Source: Natrinema thermotolerans DSM 11552
GTDB lineage: Archaea; Halobacteriota; Halobacteria; Halobacteriales; Natrialbaceae
Assembly: GCA_000337115.1 (NCBI GenBank)
Contig: AOIR01000050.1
Coordinates: forward strand, 46,062-110,061
Reading direction: 5' to 3'
DNA length: 64,000 nucleotides
Shown here: piece by piece, positions 1 to 9,882 of the stretch
Position numbering within the stretch: the first letter of the stretch is position 1
Layout: the number at the start of each line of letters is the position of its first letter
The notes under the pieces: generated by a model
Seen by the model: only the letters and a program-made list of their open reading frames with translations
Databases searched by the model: none
Told to the model about the DNA's origin: nothing
Position numbers and translations under genes: made by a program

Positions 1-2
1 GC

Positions 3-2498
3 TGGCTGCTCGCGCCGGACGGGACCGTGCGGCGGGCCAACGAGCCCGCGCTCGAGGCGATCGACGCGACCGCGACCGACGTCCGGAGCCGCCCCTTCTC
101 TGAACTCCCGTGGTGGGAGTCGGCCGTCGACGGGGAAGCGGTCCTCCGGGACGCGATCGACGCGGCCGCGAGCGGGGAGATCACACACCGAGAGCTGACG
201 TGTGTCCGTGCCGACGGTGCGGGCGCGACCGCTCGAGACGGGAGCGACGCCGCGGCGGAGACCGACGATTCCGATCGGCGTCGAACGTTCGAGGTGACCG
301 TCCGGCCGATCCGCGACGAGTCCGGGACCGTCGTCTCGCTGTTCGCACGGGCGGACGACGTCACCGAGCGCGCCCGCCTCGAGCGGGAGTTACGCGAGTC
401 CGAGCAGCTGCACCGCGTAACGCTCAACAACATGACCGACACGGTCCTCATCACCGACGACGACGGGGCGTTCACCTACGTCTGTCCGAACGTCCACTTC
501 GTCTTCGGCTACTCCGACGACGAGATCCACGAGATGGGGACCATCGACGAACTGCTCGGGCCGGACCTCTTCGACCGCGACGAACTCGAGGCGGCCGGCG
601 TCCTGACCAACATCGAGTGTACTGCCACTGATAGGGCGGGCCGGGAACACACCCTGCTGGTCAACGTCCGGGAAGTCTCGATTCAGGGCGGGACGACCCT
701 CTACAGTTGCCGCGACGTGACGACGCGGAAACGCCGCGAGGAGGCACTGACGGCGCTGCACCGAACCACGCGGGAACTGCTGTACGCCGAGACGGACCGC
801 GAGATTGCCGATATCGTCGTCGACGACGCGACGGACGTCCTCGACCTCGAGGCCAGCGCCGCGTACCTGTTCGACACGGACGAGAACGTCCTGCGGCCGG
901 CCGCGTCCTCGCCGGCGATGGAGCGGTTACACGGCCCGGTCCGGGATCATCGGGCGACGGACGACAGCGTTCCCGGTCGCGTCTTCGTCGACGGCGAGAG
1001 CCGGTTCTTCGCGGACGTCCACGAGTCGCCGTCGCTTTCGAACCCCGGAACCGAACTGCGAAGCGTCGCGTACGTTCCGCTCGGGGACCACGGCGTCTTC
1101 GTCGCGGGCTCGAGCGAGCCGGACGCCTTCGACGACGTCGCTCGCGAGTTGACGGACCTGCTGGCTACGACCGCCGAGGCCGCGCTCGACCGCGTCGGGC
1201 GCGAGCGAACGCTTCGCGAACGCGACCGCGAACTCGAGCGGCGCAACCGCCAGCTCACTCGGCTCAACGGGATCAACGAGATCATCAGGGACCTCGATCA
1301 GGCGCTGGTCGGCGCTGAGACCCGCGACGAGATCGAACGCGCCGTCTGCGACCGACTCACGACCGCCGACCGGTTTTCGTTCGCCTGGATCGGGGCGGCC
1401 GACGCCGGCGACGATCGGCTCGCGGTCCGCGCCGACGGCGGCGCGACCGAGGGCGGGTCGTATCTCGACAGCGTGTCGCTCTCGCTGACCGGGGGCACCG
1501 AACCCGCGGTCAGGACCGCGACCGACCGGGCGGTAACCGGCGTCGCGAACGTCGCCGACGGGCTCCGCGAGGAACCGTGGCGGTCGGAAGCGCTCGCCTG
1601 TGAGTTCCAGTCCGCCGTGAGCGTCCCGCTGTCATACGACGACTTCACGTACGGCGTCCTGACCGTCTACGCCGATCGGCCCGACGCGTTCGACGAGATG
1701 GTCCGGACCGTCCTCGCCGAACTCGGGGAGACGATCGCCGCCGCGATCGCCGCCGTCGAGCGCAAGCGCGCGCTCCTCTCGGACTCGAGTACGCGCCTCG
1801 AGTTCGCGGTCGGCGACGAGACGGTCCTCTTTACCCGCCTCGCCCGACGGACCGATTGCACCGTCTCGTTCGACGGCGGCGTTCGCCACCGCGAGGACGG
1901 TGCGACCGTCGTCGCAACGGTCGAGGGCGCATCGCCCGACGCCGTCGCCGCCGCGGCCACGGACCTCGTCACCGTCGAGGGGGCGCGGGTCATCGGCCGT
2001 GACGGCGCCGATGACGACGGCTCCGACGAGGACGCCGGCGGGGCGGTCCTGCTGGATCTCTCGCGACCGGTTCTCGCACTGCAACTCGCGGACCACGGGG
2101 TCCTGCTGCGCGGCGTGGAGGCGACCCCCACCGACACGCGGGTCGTCGTGGACGTCCCCAGTTCCGTCGACGCGCGGGGCGGTGCCGACGTCGTCTCGAC
2201 GGTGTTCTCCGAGGTCGAACTCCGGTCGAAACGATCCGTCGAACGGACGACCCCGCGTGACTTCCACGCGAGCCTCCGCGACCGGCTTACCGACCGCCAA
2301 CTCGAGGTCGTGCGGCTCGCATATTACGGCGGCTACTTCGAGTCACCCCGCGCACAGTCCGGCGAATCGATCGCCGAGACACTCGATATCTCGCCCGCAG
2401 CGTTTTACCGGCACGTCCGGACCGTCCAGCGGAAACTCTTCGCGATCGTGTTCGACGAGATCGGACTGCCGGCAAACCCGTCTCGAGGGGTTGAATAG
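3..2498 (+). CDS. PAS/GAF sensor regulator with bacterio-opsin activator (Bat) and HTH-10 domains, 5' truncated
   Basis: The reading frame is open to the window edge, and the first codons encode a PAS-like WLLAPDGTV strand, so the start lies upstream. In order I see the end of a PAS domain (to about nt 390), a second PAS (about nt 400-730), two GAF domains (about 745-1210 and 1260-1760), a Bat-type beta domain (about 1790-2260) and a C-terminal HTH-10 (about 2285-2460, LTDRQLEVVRLAYYGG). This is the haloarchaeal Bat-like architecture: a soluble regulator in which PAS/GAF modules sense redox, light or ligands and HTH-10 binds promoters. The target cannot be read from sequence. The halorhodopsin gene 34 kb away is a possible but unproven target, since this family is large in every haloarchaeon. 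Confidence 0.9.
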   Translation, partial: WLLAPDGTVRRANEPALEAIDATATDVRSRPFSELPWWESAVDGEAVLRDAIDAAASGEITHRELTCVRADGAGATARDGSDAAAETDDSDRRRTFEVTVRPIRDESGTVVSLFARADDVTERARLERELRESEQLHRVTLNNMTDTVLITDDDGAFTYVCPNVHFVFGYSDDEIHEMGTIDELLGPDLFDRDELEAAGVLTNIECTATDRAGREHTLLVNVREVSIQGGTTLYSCRDVTTRKRREEALTALHRTTRELLYAETDREIADIVVDDATDVLDLEASAAYLFDTDENVLRPAASSPAMERLHGPVRDHRATDDSVPGRVFVDGESRFFADVHESPSLSNPGTELRSVAYVPLGDHGVFVAGSSEPDAFDDVARELTDLLATTAEAALDRVGRERTLRERDRELERRNRQLTRLNGINEIIRDLDQALVGAETRDEIERAVCDRLTTADRFSFAWIGAADAGDDRLAVRADGGATEGGSYLDSVSLSLTGGTEPAVRTATDRAVTGVANVADGLREEPWRSEALACEFQSAVSVPLSYDDFTYGVLTVYADRPDAFDEMVRTVLAELGETIAAAIAAVERKRALLSDSSTRLEFAVGDETVLFTRLARRTDCTVSFDGGVRHREDGATVVATVEGASPDAVAAAATDLVTVEGARVIGRDGADDDGSDEDAGGAVLLDLSRPVLALQLADHGVLLRGVEATPTDTRVVVDVPSSVDARGGADVVSTVFSEVELRSKRSVERTTPRDFHASLRDRLTDRQLEVVRLAYYGGYFESPRAQSGESIAETLDISPAAFYRHVRTVQRKLFAIVFDEIGLPANPSRGVE

Positions 2499-2610
2499 TG
2501 AACCCCCACTAACCGACGACGCTAGCTATCTGACGAATAGGTTCATCCTAATATCCCTATTATTCCTAAGTGCGACGAACGCACGATCAGCCGCGCTCGT
2601 CATCTCTCAC

Positions 2611-2757
2611 ATGCAACACAAAGACGCCGAACTCGACCCCGAGACGGAATCGACCTACGAGTGTTTCGAATGCGGTACTGTCGTCCGCGCTGCCGCGCCG
2701 GACGCCTGTCCCGAGTGCGGGGCCGAAATGCGAAACCGGCGCACACCGATCGAGTAA
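2611..2757 (+). CDS. Small rubrerythrin-like zinc-ribbon protein (48 aa)
   Basis: A 48-residue acidic protein with two CxxC knuckles, CFEC and CPEC, separated by 14 residues and forming one zinc ribbon of the rubrerythrin/rubredoxin type. Haloarchaea carry many such single-ribbon proteins, mostly of unknown function. The ATG is the only one before the knuckles in this frame. Its TAA ends two bases before the ATG of the glutamate dehydrogenase gene, so the two are probably co-transcribed. AT-rich sequence (CTATTATT at about 2556) upstream could supply the promoter. Confidence 0.8.
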   Translation: MQHKDAELDPETESTYECFECGTVVRAAAPDACPECGAEMRNRRTPIE

Positions 2758-2759
2758 CG

Positions 2760-4082
2760 ATGTCATCACAAAAGCGTTCTTCGCCGTCGAACCGGGAAGC
2801 AACGGCTGAATCGTCCGACCCGGAAACCGCCCTCGAGACGGCACGCCGGCAACTCGATCGTGCCGCCGCCCGACTGGACGTCGACGACGCGGCCCTCGAG
2901 CGGCTTCGCCACCCCGCGTCGGTCCACGAGGTAACGGTACCCCTCGAGCGCGACGACGGATCGGTCGAGGTCTTCACCGGCTACCGGGCCAAACACGACA
3001 GCGTTCGCGGCCCATTCAAGGGCGGGCTGCGCTATCATCCCGACGTGACCCGCGACGAGTGTGTCGGGCTCTCGATGTGGATGACCTGGAAGTGTGCGGT
3101 GATGGATCTGCCCTTCGGCGGCGCGAAAGGCGGGATCGTCGTCGACCCCAAGCGCCTGAGCGACGACGAGACCGAACGGCTCACGCGGCGGTTTGCACAG
3201 GAACTGCGCGACGTGATCGGGCCGAAGACGGACATCCCCGCGCCGGACATGGGTACTGATCCGCAGACGATGGCGTGGCTGATGGACGCCTACAGTATGC
3301 AGGAAGGCGAGACCATCCCCGGCGTCGTCACCGGCAAACCGCCCGTCATCGGCGGCAGTTACGGCCGCGAGGAAGCGCCGGGACGGAGCGTCGCCATCGT
3401 CACTCGGGAGACCTGCGAGTACTACGACTACCCCCTCTCCGAGACGACCGTCGCCGTTCAGGGCTTCGGCAGCGTCGGTGCCAACGCCGCCCGCCTGCTC
3501 GCCGACTGGGGCGCAACCGTCGTCGCCGTCAGCGACGTCAACGGCGGGGTCTACGACCCGGACGGGATCGACGTCGCGGCGATCCCCTCCCACGACGAGG
3601 AGCCCGAAGCCGTCACCCGGTTCGCGGCCGGCCTCACCGAGGACGACAGTCCGCGTCGGCTCTCGAACGAAGAATTGCTCGAGCTAGACGTCGACGTTCT
3701 GGTCCCAGCCGCGATCGGCAACGTCATCACCGCCGACAACGCCGACGCGATCGCCGCGGACATCGTCGTCGAAGGTGCCAACGGCCCGACGACGTTCGCG
3801 GCCGACACCATCCTCGAGGAACGCGGGATCCACGTAATCCCGGATATCCTCGCGAACGCCGGCGGCGTCACCGTCTCCTACTTCGAGTGGCTGCAGGACA
3901 TCAACCGCCGCGCGTGGGCGCTCGAGCGGGTCAACGAGGAACTCGAGTCCGAGATGGTCCGGGCCTGGACCGCCCTGAAAGACGAGGTCGAACGGGCGGA
4001 CGTCTCGTGGCGTGATGCCGCCTACGCCGTCGCGCTCGAGCGGGTCGCCGAGGCCCACGAGGCGCGCGGCCTGTGGCCGTAA
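2760..4082 (+). CDS. gdh: Glutamate dehydrogenase (Glu/Leu/Phe/Val family)
   Basis: 440 aa, normal for the hexameric family. It interconverts glutamate with 2-oxoglutarate and ammonia using NAD(P). The N-terminal catalytic half has the substrate-binding [10 protein letters not shown] and the catalytic-lysine region [11 protein letters not shown]. The Rossmann half starts at [17 protein letters not shown], and the C-terminal [15 protein letters not shown] block is diagnostic. The ATG at 2760 follows the zinc-ribbon stop by two bases. The first 25 residues are Ser/Glu-rich and are probably a disordered halophilic tail. Coenzyme preference cannot be assigned by eye. Confidence 0.95.
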   Translation: MSSQKRSSPSNREATAESSDPETALETARRQLDRAAARLDVDDAALERLRHPASVHEVTVPLERDDGSVEVFTGYRAKHDSVRGPFKGGLRYHPDVTRDECVGLSMWMTWKCAVMDLPFGGAKGGIVVDPKRLSDDETERLTRRFAQELRDVIGPKTDIPAPDMGTDPQTMAWLMDAYSMQEGETIPGVVTGKPPVIGGSYGREEAPGRSVAIVTRETCEYYDYPLSETTVAVQGFGSVGANAARLLADWGATVVAVSDVNGGVYDPDGIDVAAIPSHDEEPEAVTRFAAGLTEDDSPRRLSNEELLELDVDVLVPAAIGNVITADNADAIAADIVVEGANGPTTFAADTILEERGIHVIPDILANAGGVTVSYFEWLQDINRRAWALERVNEELESEMVRAWTALKDEVERADVSWRDAAYAVALERVAEAHEARGLWP

Positions 4083-4221
4083 CACGACCGTAGAAACGGC
4101 CCACTGTCGCCGAATCTCGAGACCCGTCGCCCCGTGATTTCGGCCCTCTATCGTTTCCGCGTGGCTCGGAGTCCGTTTGGATCGAGCGATCCGCGTTCCG
4201 ATCGATCGCTGGTTGGCCGTC

Positions 4222-4842
4222 TCACTCGAGGTATTCGAGCGCTTCGTCGTCACTGACCTGGCCGAAGGTCCGATAGTACTGGCCGACGGCGCGGAAATCG
4301 GCCGGCGTCTCCAGCGCGATGATCTCGTCGGCCTCCCGCTCGAGGTTGTCGATCGCGCGCGGGGAGCCGACGGGGACGGCAAGCCCGACCCACTCCGGGC
4401 CGGCCTCGCGGACCTGTCGGAGGCAGGCGGTCGCGGTCGCGCCGGTCGCGACGCCGTCGTCGACGACCAGCACGCGTTTTCCCGCCAGCTCCGGCAGCCC
4501 GTCACCCTCGCGGTAGCGGTCGGCCTTCTCGCGGGCGTTTGCGGCTTCCTCGGTGCGGATCTCCTCGAGGTATTCTTCGTCGGGATCGAGCCGCTCGAGC
4601 AGGCCGTCGTTGTACCAGACGCTACCGTCGCTGGCGACGGCACCCAGGGCCACCTCGGGGTTTTCCGGCGCACCCAATTTACGGGCGACGACCACGTCGA
4701 TATCGGCCGCGAGCGCGTCGGCGACCGGCCGCGCGACGGGCAAGGCACCGCGGGGAATCCCGAGGACGACGTCGACGTCGAGGCCACGACCTACGAGCGC
4801 TGCGGCGAGGCGGTCGCCGGCGTCGGTTCTGTCCTCGAACAT
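4222..4842 (-). CDS. Phosphoribosyltransferase domain protein
   Basis: 206 aa. A type I PRTase fold with the PRPP-binding loop VLVVDDGVATGATATACL near residues 122-139 (two acidic residues, then ATGAT). The N-terminal VVLGIPRGALPVA segment matches the pyrophosphate-loop strand. The sequence resembles the stand-alone PRTases of unknown substrate (COG1926-like) rather than Hpt, Apt or PyrE. It is a single gene between convergent gdh and a divergent CARKD gene. Confidence 0.85.
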   Translation of the reverse strand: MFEDRTDAGDRLAAALVGRGLDVDVVLGIPRGALPVARPVADALAADIDVVVARKLGAPENPEVALGAVASDGSVWYNDGLLERLDPDEEYLEEIRTEEAANAREKADRYREGDGLPELAGKRVLVVDDGVATGATATACLRQVREAGPEWVGLAVPVGSPRAIDNLEREADEIIALETPADFRAVGQYYRTFGQVSDDEALEYLE

Positions 4843-4948
4843 GGCTCGAGCTACGACGGCGATCCATATTAGCTTCCGCCGTCGGTGCTGGCCACAAACC
4901 GGAACTCGCCTGCCGAACGGCTACACGGGACCGCTCGGGACGTAAGAT

Positions 4949-5725
4949 ATGGGTCGCCTCCAGCAAACGCTCTCGAACGTCAGCGACGACACTGGACGGG
5001 ACAACGGCCGCGTCGGTATCGTCGGCGGCAGCGTCGCGTATCCGAACCAGCCCGCGCTGGCCGGGCGTGCGGCGCTGCGGACCGGCTCCGACCACGTCCG
5101 GGCGTTCGTCCCCGAACCGATCTACGAGGTCGTCGCGGGCCACTCACCGAACCTGCTCGTCGATCACCACGGCCACGAGTCGTTCGCCGACGACGCGATC
5201 GAACGGACGCTCGAGGTGGCCGAGTGGGCCGACGCCGTCGTGATCGGCCCCGGCCTCGTCGACGCCGATCCCGACGCGGTATGCGAAGCGGTCGACCGCA
5301 TCGAGACGCCGACCGTCGTCGATGCGCTGGCGATCGAACCCGCCCTCGAGGCCGACCTCTCGAACGTGATCCTGACGCCCAGTGGCTCCGAGGACGACCC
5401 GATCTACGAGGCCTACGGCTCGCTCGAGGCCTTTTCCGAGGAGACCGGTGCGGTCGTCACGCTCACGGGCGGGGTCGACGAGATCGTCGCCGAGGGCGAC
5501 CGGATCGAAAACGAGACCGGCACGTCGGCTATGACCGTCGCCGGGACGGGGGATACGATGGCCGGAATCACGGCCTCGCTGCTCGGGCAGGGGACCGACC
5601 GCCGGGAGGCCGCCGAGTTGGGCGCGTGGATCCTCGGCAAGACCGGCGAACTCGCGACCGCGGAGTACGGCCCCGGCGTCGTCGCGACCGACGTCATCGA
5701 GCGCATCCCCAAGGCGATCCGGTAG
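4949..5725 (+). CDS. Stand-alone ADP-dependent NAD(P)H-hydrate dehydratase-like (CARKD/ribokinase fold)
   Basis: 258 aa. The family repairs hydrated NAD(P)H at the expense of ADP. I see the family start VGIVGGSVAYPNQPALAGRA and the C-terminal anion-hole/nucleotide loop VAGTGDTMAGITASLLGQG. The NnrE epimerase half is absent, and the usual TPH-x-GE element appears as LTPSGSED, so a key histidine is replaced. This could be a diverged paralogue with a changed substrate. It starts about 107 bp from the divergent PRTase gene. Confidence 0.75.
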   Translation: MGRLQQTLSNVSDDTGRDNGRVGIVGGSVAYPNQPALAGRAALRTGSDHVRAFVPEPIYEVVAGHSPNLLVDHHGHESFADDAIERTLEVAEWADAVVIGPGLVDADPDAVCEAVDRIETPTVVDALAIEPALEADLSNVILTPSGSEDDPIYEAYGSLEAFSEETGAVVTLTGGVDEIVAEGDRIENETGTSAMTVAGTGDTMAGITASLLGQGTDRREAAELGAWILGKTGELATAEYGPGVVATDVIERIPKAIR

Positions 5726-5742
5726 CCGCGAGTGCCGCTCGA

Positions 5743-6381
5743 TCAGGACTCCCGCCGTCTTCGGAGCCGGCCCCGTACGATCGGCGTCGCCGGAAGGACG
5801 CCGACCCGGGTGCGTTCGATCTCGAGGACGTCGAACGCGTCGTGGCCGACGAACCGCTCGACGGTCTCGCGGTTCAGCTGACAGCCGCCCGCAGCCCGCT
5901 CCCAGATGGGGTTCAGTCGGTCCTGTACCCGCGCCCGCCAGCCGTCGTTGCGGACGTGTTCGAGAAAGCGCAGTTCCCCGCCCGGCCGCAGCACGCGGGC
6001 GACCTCGTCCAGCGCTCGGTCGGGCTCCTCGATCGTACAGAAGACCAGACTCGAGATCGCGGTTTCGAAGGCGTCGTCGACGTACGGCAGCGACTCCGCA
6101 CGGTCGCCTCGGATGTGAGTCCGCAGGGCCGACCGGTCGGCCGTCGCCGCCGCCCGACGGCGCATGTTCGGATCCGGCTCGATCCCGTGGTACTCGAGGT
6201 CGTCGTCGCCGCCCGCGGCGACGTAGGGGATCATCGCGCCCGTCCCCGCGCCGAGGTCGAGGACCCGTCCCGAGAGATCGGCCGCGAGATACTCACGGTG
6301 AGGGCCGACCAGCAGTCGGTCCGGCATACACCGGTCATAGAGGGCCGCAAAGCAGGGGTGGTCGATTCGCCGTTCACCCAT
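5743..6381 (-). CDS. Class I SAM-dependent methyltransferase
   Basis: 212 aa. Motif I is VLDLGAGTGAMIPYVA, followed by the acidic end of beta-2 (GIEPDP) and a UbiE/METTL7-like motif (RVLRPGGELRFLEHV). The C-terminal region (W-x-x-RVQDRLNPIWERAAGGCQL) resembles METTL7/phospholipid- or arsenite-methylase relatives. The substrate is unknown. I chose the ATG at 6381 (MGERRIDHP) because upstream residues are low-complexity and not family-like. Its end is convergent with the CARKD gene. Confidence 0.82.
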   Translation of the reverse strand: MGERRIDHPCFAALYDRCMPDRLLVGPHREYLAADLSGRVLDLGAGTGAMIPYVAAGGDDDLEYHGIEPDPNMRRRAAATADRSALRTHIRGDRAESLPYVDDAFETAISSLVFCTIEEPDRALDEVARVLRPGGELRFLEHVRNDGWRARVQDRLNPIWERAAGGCQLNRETVERFVGHDAFDVLEIERTRVGVLPATPIVRGRLRRRRES

Positions 6382-6529
6382 TGTGCGCGAAGAGAGACCG
6401 CTTCCCATTGTGACTCGGTCCAACCGACGAGGGCCCGACTGATACCCGTTTTCCCGCCCGCTCGAGACTCCGGGGGTGTTCCGGCCTACTCTCGAGCGGT
6501 TTATGACCGAACGCGCCGGTAGTCCCGAT

Positions 6530-7600
6530 ATGAGCGACGATCGACTCCGCATGACGCCGGGGCCGACCGCGGTGCCGGCCGCCGTCCGCGACCGGATGGC
6601 CGAACCGACGCCCAACCCCGACATCGAGCCCGAATTCTTCGAGTTCTATCGAGACTTGACCGACGACCTCGGGGCGATCTACGGCGACGACGATGTCGTG
6701 ATCCTCGGCGGCGAGGGCATCCTCGGCCTCGAGGCCGCGGTCGCCTCGCTCGTCGAACCCGGCGACCGGGTGCTGTGTATCGCCAACGGCCCCTACGGCG
6801 AGGGCTTTGCGGACTTCGTCGAGAGCTACGACGGCGAGGCGGTCGTCTGTGACTCCCCGTGGCGCGACCCCATCGATCTCGCAGCCGTCGAGTCTCACCT
6901 CACGGACGGCTCGTTCGACGTCGCGACGATGGTCCACTGCGAGACGCCGACCGGCGTCCTGAACGACCTCGAGCCGGTCCTCGATCTCCTCGAAGACCAC
7001 GGCGTCATCAGCGTCGTCGACGCCGTCTCCTCGCTCGGCGGGACGGCCGTGCCGACCGACCGGATCGACGTTTGTCTCGGGGCCTCCCAGAAGTGTTTCA
7101 GCGCGCCGCCGGGCCTGACCGTCGCCTCGGTCAGCGACCGCGCCTGGGCGAAGATCGAATCGTTCGAGACCCGCGGCTTCTACACCGATCTCGAGCCCTG
7201 GCGCGACGCCGCCGACGAGGAGTGGTTCCCCTACACGCACCTGTCCGCGAACCTCTACGGACTCGGCGCTGCGATCGACCTACTGCTCGAGGAGGGACTC
7301 GAGACGGTCTTCGAGCGCCACGAGCGGGCCGCACGGCGGTGTCGCGAGCGGGCCGCCGACCTCGGGCTGTCGATCTACGCTGACGGCGCACAGTCGTCGC
7401 CGACGGTGACCGCACTCGAGGTCCCGGGTCGGGCCGAGACGCTGCAACGGCGGCTGGCGGACGATCACGACATCGTCCTCGCGACTGGCCTCGGCGACCT
7501 CGCCGCCGACGTCCTCCGGGTCGGCCACATGGGACACAACGCCCGGGTCGACCGGGTCGAGCGAACGATGGACGCGCTCGAGGCCGTCCTCGAGGAGTGA
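6530..7600 (+). CDS. Class V PLP-dependent aminotransferase (alanine-glyoxylate / serine-pyruvate type)
   Basis: 356 aa. Fold-type I, class V: N-terminal MTPGPTAVPAAV, cofactor loop GGEGILGLEAAVASL, the PLP-phosphate aspartate in VISVVDAVSSLGGT, and the PLP lysine in GASQKCFSAPPGL. Relatives are alanine-glyoxylate aminotransferases, and the real amino donor is not predictable. An in-frame ATG at 6503 exists, but TTTAT there sits 27-30 bp before the ATG at 6530, as expected for box A of a leaderless gene, so I use 6530. Confidence 0.88.
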   Translation: MSDDRLRMTPGPTAVPAAVRDRMAEPTPNPDIEPEFFEFYRDLTDDLGAIYGDDDVVILGGEGILGLEAAVASLVEPGDRVLCIANGPYGEGFADFVESYDGEAVVCDSPWRDPIDLAAVESHLTDGSFDVATMVHCETPTGVLNDLEPVLDLLEDHGVISVVDAVSSLGGTAVPTDRIDVCLGASQKCFSAPPGLTVASVSDRAWAKIESFETRGFYTDLEPWRDAADEEWFPYTHLSANLYGLGAAIDLLLEEGLETVFERHERAARRCRERAADLGLSIYADGAQSSPTVTALEVPGRAETLQRRLADDHDIVLATGLGDLAADVLRVGHMGHNARVDRVERTMDALEAVLEE

Positions 7601-7814
7601 CGCGGTCGGGCCCGTTACCTGTCGGTACGAGTCGGCATTACGGGACGATCCGTTACTGACCTCGCGTATCAACGTTCCACTTCGATATTTGTCCATGACT
7701 CCGACAATATCACCAGCAATATATGCTGTATAAGGTTACAGATGCGGAGTATATCGGGACGTAAACAAACAACAATTAAGATCATACATCACACTGCATT
7801 TGTCTAGAGGTACC

Positions 7815-9665
7815 ATGACACAGGTCATATGGATCATCGCGGCAGTGCTGGTAACGTTCACTGTGGGGTACGTGGGTTATTCCCGATATTTGACGCGCTT
7901 CGTCGAACTCGACGAAGACGCGGAGACACCGGCACACAAGTACGAGGACGGACAGGAGTACGTCCCGTCGAAGAAACCGGTTCTGTTGGGACATCACTAC
8001 TCGAGTATCGCCGGTGGGGCACCGATCGTGGGACCGATCACGGCCGGGGCGATCTGGGGCTGGGTGCCCGCGCTACTGTGGATCGCCATCGGGAACCCGC
8101 TGATGGGCGCCGTCCACGACTTCGTCTCGCTGTCGGGCAGTCTGCGCCACGAGGGGAAGTCGATCGGCTACATGATCGGGGAGTACGTCGGCGAGAGCGG
8201 GAAGAACATGCTGCTGTGGTTCGCGTTCCTGACGATCATCCTCGTCGTCGCCGTCTTCGCGCTGGTCGTCGGGATCGTCTTCAACGCCTATCCACAGGTC
8301 GTGACGGCGTCGCTGCTGTACATCGGGTTGGCGCTCGCCTTCGGCGTCTACCTCTACCAGTTCAACGGCCCGTTCATCCCGGGGACGATACTGTTCGTCG
8401 CCGGGGTCTTCGCGGCCGTCTGGGTCGGCCTCGAGTACCCGCTCGCGCTCTTTGCCGGCGACTATCCCTCGGGCACCATCGTGCTGTTCGGCGGTGACGG
8501 GAGCTGGGTGCCCGGTGCCGCGGCGCTGGAGGGAATCGGCGGCGGCAACACCGCCGGCTGGGTGCCGATAATTCTGGTCTACGCGGCGGTCGCGAGCGCG
8601 CTTCCGGTGTGGGTGTTGCTCCAGCCGCGTGACTACCTGTCGTCGTTCCTGCTGTACGCCGGCGTCGGTGGTGCGACCCTCGCGATCATCGTCGGCACGT
8701 TCTTCGGGACGGCCAATCAGGACCTCGTCATCGACAGCTCGATCGCCGCGTTCGAAGGGTTCTGGGGCGCGGAAGCGGCCGGCTACGCGCCGCTGTTCCC
8801 GCTGCTTTTCATCACGATCGCCTGTGGGACGATCAGCGGGTTCCACTCGCTGGTCTCATCGGGGACCACGGCCAAACAGCTCGACAAGGAGACCGACGCC
8901 CGCCTGATCGGCTACGGCGGCATGCTCGGTGAGGGCCTGCTGGCCGCTGTCGCGCTCTCGACGCTCGCCGTGTGGGGCGCGCCCGACGTCGGCGGCGGCA
9001 TCGGTGCCGCTCTGCCGAACTTCGCCTCGGGCGGCGGCGTCATCCTCACGAGTTTCGGCGTCCCCGAGACCGCCGGCGCCGTGTTCATGGCGCTGGTCCT
9101 CTGTAGCTTCCTGCTGACCTCGACCGACACGGCCGTCCGCCTCGGCCGGTACATGATGGAAGAGATCGTCGGCACGCCAGCCGGACGGACCGACACGGGG
9201 CTGAACGCGGACCCGCGATCGTTCGTTCGCGGCCGGTACACCAACCCGATCGTCCAGGCCGTCCCGGCGTACCTGCTGGTTATCTCCGGGCAGTGGGTCG
9301 TTCTCTGGCAGCTGTTCGGCGGTGCGAACCAGCTGCTGGCCGCGCTTGCCCTGCTGACCGCGACCGTCTGGCTGGCCAACTGGGACGACAGCAAACAGCT
9401 CGTCTCGACCGGCGTCCCGATGGCCGTCATGGTCACGATCACCGTCCTCGGGCTCTCGATTCTGGTGTTCTACGAGAACCTCTACCTGAACCTGATCGAG
9501 GGCGGTGCAGGAACCCTCAGCGAGCAACTCTCCGCGGTCGTGCAGATGGCGCTTGGCCTCGTCCTCATCGGCCTCGCGCTCGCGCTCGTCAGGCTGGGCT
9601 ACCGGAACATCAGTCGCGTCCGTCGCGGCCCCGAGACGCCCGCCGCCGAACCCGGCGACGACTGA
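7815..9665 (+). CDS. cstA: Carbon starvation protein CstA family transporter
   Basis: 616 aa with about 16 hydrophobic segments. CstA hallmarks are KKPVLLGHHYSSIAGGAPIVGP near the N-terminus, GNPLMGAVHDFVSL, GTISGFHSLVSSGTTAKQL, and the late FGGANQLLAALALL helix. Characterised bacterial members take up pyruvate or peptides, and the archaeal substrate is unknown. The 214-bp upstream region is AT-rich (GTATAAGG at about 7729; CAATTAAG at about 7773), unlike its surroundings, suggesting a regulated promoter with a leader. Confidence 0.92.
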   Translation: MTQVIWIIAAVLVTFTVGYVGYSRYLTRFVELDEDAETPAHKYEDGQEYVPSKKPVLLGHHYSSIAGGAPIVGPITAGAIWGWVPALLWIAIGNPLMGAVHDFVSLSGSLRHEGKSIGYMIGEYVGESGKNMLLWFAFLTIILVVAVFALVVGIVFNAYPQVVTASLLYIGLALAFGVYLYQFNGPFIPGTILFVAGVFAAVWVGLEYPLALFAGDYPSGTIVLFGGDGSWVPGAAALEGIGGGNTAGWVPIILVYAAVASALPVWVLLQPRDYLSSFLLYAGVGGATLAIIVGTFFGTANQDLVIDSSIAAFEGFWGAEAAGYAPLFPLLFITIACGTISGFHSLVSSGTTAKQLDKETDARLIGYGGMLGEGLLAAVALSTLAVWGAPDVGGGIGAALPNFASGGGVILTSFGVPETAGAVFMALVLCSFLLTSTDTAVRLGRYMMEEIVGTPAGRTDTGLNADPRSFVRGRYTNPIVQAVPAYLLVISGQWVVLWQLFGGANQLLAALALLTATVWLANWDDSKQLVSTGVPMAVMVTITVLGLSILVFYENLYLNLIEGGAGTLSEQLSAVVQMALGLVLIGLALALVRLGYRNISRVRRGPETPAAEPGDD

Positions 9666-9882
9666 CGTCGTCCTCGCCGATCCGTTCTTTCGCCGTGTCT
9701 CGTGGACCGACAGTACCGCGCCTCGAGTCACTCGAGACCCGCAGCCGTCTGCGACACGCACATCCGTCGGCGACCCGCACCGCCGACTGTGGGTTCGAAC
9801 GATCGCTCCGAAATCGTCGCGGACGGCGGCGACTGATCTCGTGTCGTCGACGTTTCCATCCGAGCGAAAACGGGCCCGCCGG

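Noticed and set aside
4885..6522. 545-codon + ORF across the CARKD and methyltransferase genes
   Set aside because: Arg/Pro-rich shadow in another frame of recognised genes; high GC keeps wrong frames open.
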